DNA of 64,000 nt, from contig CADAJN010000007.1 in the NCBI GenBank assembly GCA_902788365.1, positions 27,391 through 91,390 of the forward strand, given 5' to 3'. A program made the translations under genes and the position numbers. The DNA comes from an uncultured Pseudomonadota bacterium. GTDB lineage: Bacteria; Pseudomonadota; Alphaproteobacteria; RF32; CAG-239. Below are positions 45,476 to 56,200 of this stretch, piece by piece; position 1 is the stretch's first letter, and each line of letters starts with the position of its first letter. A model generated the notes under the pieces. It was given only the letters and a program-made list of their open reading frames with translations, made no database searches and was not told the DNA's origin.

Positions 45476-46151
45476 GAAAATTAAGAATTTGATTTTTGAT
45501 TGCGACGGCGTTTTATATCCGATTTCGACGCTTACGACTAAGGAAATTATTGATGCGATGAAAAAGGTTTATCGTGAAGATTTGGGCGTTAGCGGCAATG
45601 AGCAAAATGAAATATCACAAGCGACCGTTGCGGATAATCATCGCGGATTATTTAATTATATTTTGGAAATTTGCCGATACAAAAATTTCAGTTTTGACCG
45701 ATTTTGCAAAAAAATGGCCGACAACATTGACTATGGTCGCATTATACCTAATCCCCTACTATGGCGGAATCTACAAAATCTCGCCTCTAATTATAATGTA
45801 GCGGTTTTAAGCAATAACAGCCGTCCTCATGTGGCTAAAGTGATGAAACAGCTTTTCGGAAAATCCTTAAGTGAAATAGAACAAGGCAATATCAAGATTT
45901 TTGATATTTCATCATCCTTACATAATGGGCACTTTCATCCCAAGCAAAGTGATGATGGTTTAATTATTTTTTGTAAGCGCGCCAACATTATTCCATGTGA
46001 AAGCATGTTATTTGATGACGCGCCTTTAAACATTGAATCGGCACAAAAAATCGGAATGCACGGCACCCTAATTAGCGACAAAAATCCATTATCAAAAGCC
46101 TTAAAGCCTTTTTTGAAAAATATTGCCATACGGGGAAAAAACTATGAATGA
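45468..46151 (+). CDS. HAD-superfamily phosphatase, pyrimidine 5'-nucleotidase-like
   Basis: All four HAD motifs are visible: FDCDGVLYP with the nucleophile aspartate (motif I), VLSNN (II), the lysine region FHPKQSDDG (III), and MLFDDAPLNIESAQKIGM (IV). The cap insertion and the LYP ending of motif I resemble the pyrimidine 5'-nucleotidase/Sdt1 branch. It would dephosphorylate nucleotides or related phosphates; the substrate is not certain. The length of 227 residues is normal. The gene overlaps its upstream neighbour by 8 bases and the downstream one by a few. Confidence 0.82.
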   Translation: MPEKIKNLIFDCDGVLYPISTLTTKEIIDAMKKVYREDLGVSGNEQNEISQATVADNHRGLFNYILEICRYKNFSFDRFCKKMADNIDYGRIIPNPLLWRNLQNLASNYNVAVLSNNSRPHVAKVMKQLFGKSLSEIEQGNIKIFDISSSLHNGHFHPKQSDDGLIIFCKRANIIPCESMLFDDAPLNIESAQKIGMHGTLISDKNPLSKALKPFLKNIAIRGKNYE

Positions 46152-46581
46152 TTTAGAAAAAGCGCGGCAGATTGCTTTATATGATGATGTTTCAACTCCG
46201 CCGGACAGTGTGGTTTTGTATAGCATAAGTTATCAGCCGACAGATGAAAATAAACAAATGGCTCTGCGATATATGAAAACGCATCCCGAAGCTTATATGT
46301 TGGATGATACAAAATGCGGGCAAAAATTGATGTCTATGGGATTGGAAACCGGAAATAAAAATCCACCGGCTGAGTTGATGAAAATTTGGGCAATTGCTTC
46401 TAGACGATTTATTTTGGCCGCTTCCGGAAATGTAACGGCTTTTGTGCAAAACGCGGATAGGCGAAGCACTTTTTGTTCGGTTGAGCTGCCTCTGATTTTG
46501 GAAAACAAACAAATTCTATCCATCAACCATATTGATAAATATCAATTTGCATCACAATTTTCTGCGATTGAGACTATTTGA
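46144..46581 (+). CDS. Unrecognised protein
   Basis: This small protein of about 145 residues starts at the ATG at 46144 with GGGGAAAA upstream, overlapping the end of the HAD gene by 8 bases, so the two are coupled. It is mixed alpha/beta by appearance, with two or three cysteines and no signal peptide. The family is not recognised. It ends 28 bases before the convergent Skp-like gene. Confidence 0.6.
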   Translation: MNDLEKARQIALYDDVSTPPDSVVLYSISYQPTDENKQMALRYMKTHPEAYMLDDTKCGQKLMSMGLETGNKNPPAELMKIWAIASRRFILAASGNVTAFVQNADRRSTFCSVELPLILENKQILSINHIDKYQFASQFSAIETI

Positions 46582-46608
46582 TGTTTATTTGAACTATTTA
46601 TCTGGATA

Positions 46609-47166
46609 CTAATTATCTAAAACAGCCGGTCTGTTGAGGCTTATTGTTTCAATCAATTCCGGTGTAACATCAATAACTGACGAGGTTTGCGCGGCAACGG
46701 CACGTTTATCAAATACTACCGTAATACCTTTTTGCTTGGCATATTTAACCAGACCGGCATTGATACTTTCTGTTATATTTTGTATGCTTTTGGTGTATTC
46801 TTGTATCATGTTATCACGCTTAAATTTCAATGATTTCAGATAGACATCGGCAAAATCATCTTTGACTTTTCCATCTTTCATACTGGCTATTTTTTCCTGA
46901 GCAGAAGATACTTCATCGTTTAAAATATTGATTTTGGCCTCAAACTCGCGGTTCAAATCATCAACTTTCAAACCTTTCAAAATCTCTTCCAAATCATATA
47001 TATACACATTTTGTAGCTTGCTGATTTTTGTTGCCATGCTATGTATCTGCACCTGTTGCAATATAATGCCTATCATGCTAATCAGTATTAAAACTGCTAA
47101 AAAATATAACGATGCCTTAGTTATCTTTGCTGTTGATTTTTGATTTTGTGTATTAGTTATTGCCAT
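46609..47166 (-). CDS. OmpH/Skp-family protein adjacent to the adhesin
   Basis: The N-terminus has a basic stretch and one membrane segment (about 20-40), then a long charged coiled-coil region (about 60-150) and a C-terminal strand, KGITVVFDKRAVAAQTSSVIDVTPELIETI, resembling the OmpH/Skp closing motif. It is a paralogue-like partner of the 5113-5598 product. AAGGA precedes the ATG. It lies on the same strand, directly downstream of the giant adhesin, which suggests that it assists adhesin passage through the periplasm. A terminator lies between them. Confidence 0.65.
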   Translation of the reverse strand: MAITNTQNQKSTAKITKASLYFLAVLILISMIGIILQQVQIHSMATKISKLQNVYIYDLEEILKGLKVDDLNREFEAKINILNDEVSSAQEKIASMKDGKVKDDFADVYLKSLKFKRDNMIQEYTKSIQNITESINAGLVKYAKQKGITVVFDKRAVAAQTSSVIDVTPELIETISLNRPAVLDN

Positions 47167-47174
47167 TACTTTTT

Positions 47175-47225
47175 CCTTAAAAAACAGATTGTTTACGGAT
47201 AAATTGATTTACCCGTAAACAATCT
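47175..47225 (-). terminator. Terminator after the giant adhesin
   Basis: Perfect 13-base arms (47186-47198 and 47213-47225) form a stem that on the minus strand is followed by GTTTTTT. It lies just past the adhesin stop at 47240. Confidence 0.85.
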
Positions 47226-47239
47226 TTGTGCTAATTTGC

Positions 47240-50200
47240 TTACCACGAATAGGTTACACCCATCCGGTAAATAACATCTGACGTGTCACCCCATGCCATA
47301 CCGGCGTTTAACAACAGGTTGTCTGTTAGCCAGTGATATGCACCGACTGCAGCCGCTGTGTGACCGGAATATGCACCAGTACCAATAGACAACTGCGTAT
47401 CGCCGTAAGCCCTTGCATTTGGTGCCAAAGCCGACATTGCTGCCATAGATGCCATACCGGTCTGGAATTCTTTACGTAATTTTCTATACCGGTTATCCAA
47501 GTCGTTAACCTGATAATCCAAACGATACATGTTGGCATCTAATGCTTTGATGGCATCTGTCACATTTGTTGCTTGCGACACGTACGCTGTTTCTTGCAAT
47601 CCTGACAGATTACCTATTGCTTCATTCAAAGAAGCGATGTTTTTATTAACCGTGTTTGCAGAGCTTACGCCATTCATAGCTTGGCCTAAGTCTTCAGCCT
47701 TACCAATATTTGAAGCAATGCTTGTTATCGCCGAGGCTGTATCTTTGCCTGCTAATGACGCATAATTATCAAACGAGGTATTGTTCATACGGCTTCTGTC
47801 GCCGATTGCGGCATCTAAGTTTGTTAAGTGATGTTCCAGCGTGTCATTGGCTAAATTGCCATTATAACTTCCCGCTTCTCTTAACTTATCTGCCAAACCA
47901 TGAACTTGGCCTAATGTTGCATCAATATTATTTAATGCCTCTACAACTGTTGACGGTAATGTATCTCCGCCGTTTGTCAGATTCTTCAAATCTTTATTCA
48001 GACGAGTCATATCACCTAACTTACCGTTCAACGCAGCGATGTTCTCATTAACTGTGTTTTCAATGCTTACACCGTTTGTTGAAGTGCCCGCCGCGGTAGA
48101 GCCTAAAACATCACCTAAGCCGATGCTGCCTTTAATCTTCTCTAACGCCTGCGTTACAGTCGTTACGCTTATATTGCCATATTCAGGAACATAAGTGCCG
48201 CCCGGTGTTGTTGCATCTGTCGGAACAATAACGTTTGCACTCCAAGATTTTTCTCCGGTCGTCGGATCTGTCGTAAAGCCTCCGCCCAGCGCCGTGCTTG
48301 CTGCATATAATTGATCATCTATTGACTTCATATTATCTGCCACGCTTGCCGCCAAGCTACCGTCAGGATTTGTAGAAGCCGCCACATAATGTCCGGCTGC
48401 CGTTTGGCCAATAGCACTGTCTAACGCTTCTAAGTTATCTGCTACCGAACGTGCCTGACCGGAATCTGCCGCTTTCACATATGTACCATCTGTTACAACA
48501 CCTATCATGTTGTCTTCAATGTTCACAATGGCTTTATCCAATTCCATCACATTCTTACCGATGGTTAAGTTAGCTCCGTCAACATAACGTCCTCTGGTCT
48601 TTGTTGAATCGTCCTTGTCCACAACCTTAATAGCTTCTTTCAGCTCTCTGACATCTTGACCTTGAGAGCTAATATTGTCATTCAGACTCTGCAAGTTCTG
48701 TGCAACTGTCTTTGTGCCGTCAACATAAGATCCGGACAAAGCGCTCATGTCGCCAATTGTGTCGCTTACCCCCTTAACCGCTGCATCTAATGCGTTAAAG
48801 TTTTGTGCTACCGTATTGCCGTTGGTGACATATTTTCCGTTTGTCGGCTTTGTAGAAGCGACAAAGTCGTTTATTACTTGATTTGTTGACTGAATACTGC
48901 TCAGTAACTGACGATCACCTAACCGACGCGCCGCTGCTTCATCATTAATGGCTTGGTTTATATCGCCAATGCTCGAATCTATCGCAGCTTTGTCATAATA
49001 GTTTGTCGTTACATAGCTATGAACAGCGCTTGATGTGACAAGCTTATCATCACCGGCGGCAACTGATGTTGATTTTACATCATTACCTAACTTGGACATC
49101 ATTACAGCGCCATCAGCAATTTTGCCTTCTGTTACTGCGTTATCATTCAACTGAGCCGTTTTAATCGCATTATCTGCAATATGAGCTGTATCAACTTTGC
49201 CAAATGTGATTAAGCCGTTTTCATCGGTTATGGCTACAGAAGTTGCCGCATTACCAGCCTTTTTCAAATACGTATCTGCAATCACATTACCGGATCCGTC
49301 TTTGACCGCTTGTTCGGCCTTGCCCACCTGTGTTGTGCCGTTTACAACTTTTGCTAAGTCATCCGTTGTCGTCTTTAACCGCGTTGCTAACGCATTCAAA
49401 TTCGTGCCGACTTTATCATTCTTGCTGATATATGGTGTGCTTGATGCTATTGCATCCATACCAAGCGTATTAGCTACATCTGTTGCTGTCTGATAGCCGA
49501 CATCATTCGTAAAGTCTGACACTTTCGTCGGTTTGTTGATCAAATCGGTATAAGAACCGCTTGTCGCAACTGTGGCCAAACCATGAACTTTAACCGGTGT
49601 ACCATCAACAGATATTGCTCCGGCTGTTGTGCCTTCCGTTACGCTTTGAACCGCACTGTCTGCTAAATCTAAGCTATTTTGAACGGCTTGTGCCAATTTT
49701 GCCTTAGTAACGCTCTCGTCTACTAATTTGCCTCCGGCTAATGCGCTGTTCGTGGTCAGAACATCATAACCGCCTTGTGTCAAACTGCCGGCTACACTTA
49801 CGCTTCCGGTGAATGCCGCACCGCTCAAGTTTGCTTTCTGATCCAATAACTCATCTGTCTTTGCTTGTGAGTAAACTTTTGTGCTTGCGCTCACAGCTTC
49901 ACTGTTGGTACCTACGATGTTAGACCATGCAAACTTAGATGCTAAATCTGACGTTAAGCCATCAATCTTGCCTTGGCTGATTGAGCCATCCGTGATATTT
50001 GCATTGGTTATCGTGCCGACTTTAATCTGCTTATTCGCGTCATCCCATACAATCGTAGAATTATCTACATTCGTCTTTTGTAATGCGCTATCTGCCAAAG
50101 CCAAACTATCTTGAACAGCTTGCGCTAACTTATCCTTCGTTACAGCTTTATCTGCTAACTTCGGTGTTGTTACAGCACCGTCAGCGATTTCATCCGGACC

Positions 50201-53200
50201 AATTCCCGTTACTGAAATTACGCCGTCATCTGTGATGCGGATACCCGATCCGGCATTTCCGGATGTTGATGTCAGCTTGTTCTGTTTACCCTCTAAATCT
50301 AACGCAGTTGCAACATTTGAACCATTCACTTTTACACCATCCGATGTTACCGCAAATGTTGCCATCTTGCCGCCCCCCGCCGTATTTATCGCACTCACTC
50401 TGAAGGCTTCTACCGGTGTGGCTGAACTCTCAGATTTTTCGACTACGCTTGTAATAAATCCGGCGTCATTTGTAAACTGGCTCAAATTCGTTGTTGCCAA
50501 CTTATTTAATGCTACACTGCCTGCTGTCAAATTGCTTCCATGGACAACTGCTCCGCCATTTTCTGTATTTAACTGAGCTTTCGTGTAGTAATTATCCAAG
50601 TTATCTACTGACTTCGTAATATAACCAGCATCATTTTCCCATTTAGAGACCTTGAATGCATTTACTTCAGCCTTCGTATACTTATCATTCCAACCGGCCT
50701 TCTCTGTTGCACTGACAAACTGCAGAGCATCCGTCGTCTTAATGTTGGCTGCCGCAATTTGAAGGTCTTTGCTGCCGTCCTGCAAATCTGCTGTTGTCGT
50801 ATAATATGTCAGATCTGATACATCTTTCCTTATGAAGCTGTCAATCTTATTTGATAATGTTGTATCTAACTTAGCCTGCGAAACACTGCCGTCTGTCAAA
50901 TTGCTTCCATGAACAACCGCCCCGCCATTTTCTGTATTTAACTGAGCTTTCGTGTAGTAATTATCCAAGTTATCAACATCTTTCGTGATGTAGCCCGCAT
51001 CATTGGTAAATGATGACACGTCAGTTGGTGCTCCAATCAAATCACTATATTGACCCGTTGTCGCTACTGTGGCTAAATCTGCCTTATTGGCTTTCAAATC
51101 TAAGCCGCTATATACCGCTCCTGACGTTATCAGATTCGTGCTGTTTTGTGTCGCCGTCGTATCTGCTGTCAGCAATACTTCATGAGCGCTGTTTACTGTT
51201 TGTGCTACACCATTAACTCTGACACCCTGGATAGATGTGGCTCCCGCCGCTGCTCCACTGCGGATTGTAGCCAAGTCACTTATTGTATCTTGTTTACCAG
51301 ATAATGCTGCATCCAAACCTGTTACTTTATCCATGGCCAAATTACCACCGGTTGCAACCTCAGACAATCCCTCTACCAAATTAGCTGCCAGCTTATTTGA
51401 TGTGGTGATCTTGTCTTGTTTGCCGTTCAAACCAGCGTTCACTTCCGTGGTTGTGGCATAGCCTTTGGCCTCTACAGCATCCATAGTGGTATAACCCTTA
51501 CTGGTTATCTTATCTTCTACTTGATCCGCTGTTTGATACCCTGCTGACTTGATATCTGCTACATCTTTAACCAATCCCGAGCTGCTGTTTCCTACTGTCG
51601 TTTCTAACGAGCTGATTTTACCTTCCGCACTCGTCAATCTGGTTCCTTGTGAAGTAATAGCATTCTTCGCATCAGCCATATCTTTAACCAAACCAGATGC
51701 TGCTCCACCCACAGTTGTTTTTAAGTTAGCAATATCTATTGATGCTCCTGTTTGCCACGTCTCCAGATTGTCAATATCATTCGCATTCTTTGTTATCTGT
51801 GCTACTTTCGTGCTGTTAATTCCGGAACCAAGTGCGGCATCTTGTGCTGCGTTAAATCTAATCTTGCTTGATGCTATATTGGCATCTGCAGATATATCTG
51901 CATTGGTGATTGCACCGTCTTTGATTTTTTCCGACGTCACGGCATTGTCAGCTAACTGCTCTTTCTCTACCGCGCCGTTTGCTAACTGCGTCTTGGTTAT
52001 TGTTGCATTCTGGATATATGCACCATTTAACTTGTGATTAGCATCTATTTTACCTTGGGCATCTGTTATGCCATATCCGGCTAACGTCGTCGGTTTTTCG
52101 ATCAAATCGGCAAATTTACCGCTGGTCGCCACTTTGGCTAAATCTGATGTCTTGGTATAATTCGTCAAATCTGATACATCTTTTGTGATGTAGCCTGCAT
52201 CATTTTCCCATTTAGAGACTTTGAATGCATTTACTTCAGCCTTCGTATACTTATCATTCCAACCAGCCTTTTCTGTTGCACTGGCAAACTGCAGATCATC
52301 CGTCGTCTTAATGTTGGCTGCCGCAATTTGGAGGTCTTTGCTGTCATCCTGCAAATCTGCTGTTGTCGTATAGTTCGTTAAATCTGATACATCTTTTGTT
52401 ATATAGCCTTTACCCGTAATCTGAGATTCTATCTTATCATACAATCCCGCGGTTGGCGTATAATTGTCACCATTTATTTGGGCATAATCAGCTAAGTCTG
52501 CCTCGTCTGCCTTCAGGTCTAATGCTGTTTTCACACCAGAATCCAAGTTCTTTACGGCATCCGCTACACTTAAGTTACTTGCACCGGTCGGATTGGTATA
52601 ATTGGTGCCGGTTACTAACTGATTTCTGTTGCCTACTGATTTATTTAAGGCTAACAAATCTTCCTCAACCGTTGTGCCAACCGCTAAGTTTGTCCACGGT
52701 TTTTCACCACGCTCGTTCGGATCTGTTGCATTATACATATAACCATCAGCCGTCTGTGTGACCAAACCATGGATTTTACCAATGTTTGTATCCAGGTTTG
52801 CAAAAGCTTCTACCACTGACTTCGGTTCAGTCGTTGTTGCCCCTTCGTGCTTAGCCAAGTTACCGTATGTGTCTTTGAAGACTAGCTTATGGCTATCGCT
52901 GTTTACACCTAATGCATCGGCTACCGTCAGAGTTGTTACGCCATCGGCTTGCTTAATCGTTCCGACTAATGCTTCTGCACTTGCTCCGGAGCTGGCCGCC
53001 TTAATTGCTGCACCAATGGTTCCTGTAACATAATCTATGCTTTCATCATAAGTACCATTTACAGCATCTGCCTTAATCAGAGCTTTTGCTTGCGTTTCAT
53101 TAATCTTTGTGGCTACAGCGCTGTCCAAAAGAACTAAGTTTGAAGCTACACTGACACTTTCATCCGGCTTACCGGTCGCATTATGCGTGGCCTTAATCAC

Positions 53201-56200
53201 GGTTCCATCTTGCGCAACTTTACCGATGGCTTTATCCAAATTATACAGATTTAACGTAATCGGAACAATTTCTGGCTTATCACCCGGCCTATCTGCTGTG
53301 CCATAAATATAATTTGTGCCGCCGGTAATATTGCCATTTACATCTTTTTTTCCATTAACTTGATTACCTACTATAGAGGTTATGTTTTGTAACTCATAGG
53401 TATTCTTTGCTACACCTCTATCCAGGCTCATTAAGCTTGTGCTAATTTGAGCTTGCGTTAATCTTCCCGCAATTGAGTTGTAGTAGTAATCAGCTTCTGT
53501 TGTCGTAGGCCAGCTGCCTATGATATGATACTCTATATCATCTACTCTTTCTTTTAAGACAGCAATATCTCCGCCGCCGCCACCGCCGCCGGCTTCTATG
53601 GCATTATTCAAAATCTTCATATTTTGCGTCAACGTTTTGGTCTTATCCAAATATGTGCCGACTAATGAATTTTTATCGCCAATTACCTCATCTAATGCAG
53701 CCAAATCGCTTGCAACCGTATGCATAACTTCTTCTTCGTCTACGGTGCCAAACGGCGTGTTTTTAATTGTGTAAAGCCCTGTTACGCCTTCATTAGAACC
53801 TAATGCATTATCTAATGCTGTTAAGGCTTGACCAACAGAAATTCCACCTTCAAAATTCTTTGACTTGCCGATGTATTTGCCGCTTGTCTCTACTCCGCCC
53901 CAAGTGCCGATGGCATCATCTAATGACACCAGACTTTCGGCAACACTCTTATCCTTGCTAACGTAAGCATGCGTGTCCGGAATGGAGGCAAAGTCACCCA
54001 ATCTGTTATCTAAATTTACAAGATTTTGCGTTACATCCGCTGTTCTCTTTATTGTATACAGATTCTGCTCCGGATTCGTCGCCTTATAGTTATCCAGATT
54101 ATTCTGTGCTGTTGTTAATGCCCTGTCTGCCGCTGTATACGCTATACCAGTATCTGTTTGTTTATTCTTTGCGGCCTGCCATGCTTCATATTTAGCCTGC
54201 ACATCTTCTGACTGGGCCTCCAGTGCTTCTTGATACTCCGCCCATTTTACAGCTACTTCTTGTTCCCAAGCTGCTTTTGTTGTATTTACCGTAGTTTTGG
54301 CTGCAGTCACCAAAGCTCTCAGCTCATTTGTGTGTGTTTTAATCGCATCTGCGTCCTCTTGCGACAAGAATGTGCCTATTGATTTATCTAAAGCCTCAAT
54401 ATTTTGGTTTACAGTGTTTCCTGCCGCAGTCGTTGCGCCGTCTTTATAACGCGTTGTTCCGGTGATTGCCGTCCCTACGTTCTTATTGATTTGACCAATG
54501 GCCGATGCCAGAACAATTTCCGAATCATTCGTTAAAGCTGTATAATCTACCGCCGTTACACCTTTAAGATAATCGTTCTCTACATGACCTGTATCAGAAA
54601 TAGCACTGCCGGTTGCCGCTTTCACATTGTCAGCCAAATTATTTAACGCGCCTGTCAGGTTAGTTGATGCCGCGCCTGTTCCTTTTGTTGAATACAGCTT
54701 ATCTGTTAATGCTGCGGCGTTATACGCAACAGTTTGATCAGCCGCAGTCACGTCATAAATTGCACCCAGTACCCCTGTGTTGTTGGTATTTACTTGGCCG
54801 ATGGTGGCTACGTCATGCGCTGATGTTCCGTTCGCTACATTGATAATTTTACGATACAAATCACTTTCAGAATCACCGACCGAAACAGCGTTTCCGTCAG
54901 TTGCTAAAGTCTTAGAACCTTGACCCAAAGCTACAGAATTCGCACCGGCCGCTTCTGCATTTCTGCCGATTGCAATTGCGTCTGTGCCGGTCGCCGAAGC
55001 CGCATTATCACCGGTTGAATTCACCTTAACATACTTCGTGGCTGTGCTCGTAGCTTGGTTGACCGAAGCCATGGTCGCTAATACTTGATTATCTTTCAGA
55101 CCTTCTGCACTTTCCGGCGTGTTATCTATACTGGTGATGTTGCCCGTGCCGTTGATGCTGAATGTGGCGTTTGCACTTTCTGCTGTACCATCGCCAACAT
55201 TCAAAGCCTTGCCATTGGCAACCTTAACGCCATCTGTCGTATTTACCGTTAACAACGTTTCACCGCCGTCTTGAACAGTTAAGCCATCTTCTGCCGTCAA
55301 TAAGCCCGTAGAAGTCGTTGTGCCGTTAACCGTCAAAGACTTTTGGTTTGTTGATGTGCCAACCACAACACCGTTTTTATCCGCCTTCAACACGGTCTTA
55401 GCTGCAGTTTCACTCCCGTTAACGTCTTTGATTTCTAAGCCGTCGTTGCCGGTAATCTTGCCATCGGCCGTTACTGTGCCGCTAACGGTTTCGTTACCGG
55501 TAATTGCCACTGTTGAGTCGGCTTCCGTTAAAGCAATCTTTGCTTTTTCTTTACCGATAGTTGTTGACGCTGCTTTGTCTCCGAATTTTCTTGCATCATT
55601 ATTTCCATGTATCGCATTATATACATTCGTATCAATGTTATCCAGTTGTGCTTCAACCGTAGAGCCTGCGCGATAATGTTCGCCGCTTTCTGTTAATGTG
55701 CCAATTCTCTTACCCAAAGTGCTGATAGCTGAGCCAACCGTAATTTGACCGGTCGCCGTGCCAAATGATTTGGTGTTAGTGGTAGAGTCATTCAAATATG
55801 GCGTTTTGGTTGCAATTGCGCCAAGTTGGCTGACCGTTACTGCGTCGTGATCGGCCGAGCCTTCCGTTACATTAACAATCCTACGTGTATTATTTGTAGC
55901 ACCTACCGAGAATGTATTAGCCACAGTAGCTGCCGAATTTTGACCGATTGCTACAGAGTTCGTTGCCGCTGCAGCAACGTTTGCGTTTGTACCAAGTGCA
56001 ACACCATGACCTGATGAACTTGATGCACCGTTACCTAAAACAACTGCTCCGTCAACTGCACTAGCATTTTGACCTAAAGCAATTGCAACTATTCCGGCAT
56101 TGGCATTTACGCCCATAGCAATACCGCTTGTTCCGCTGACTTTTGCATTATGACCTAATGCAATAGCATAATCTGCCGGAGTAGTGTATACATAAGGAAC

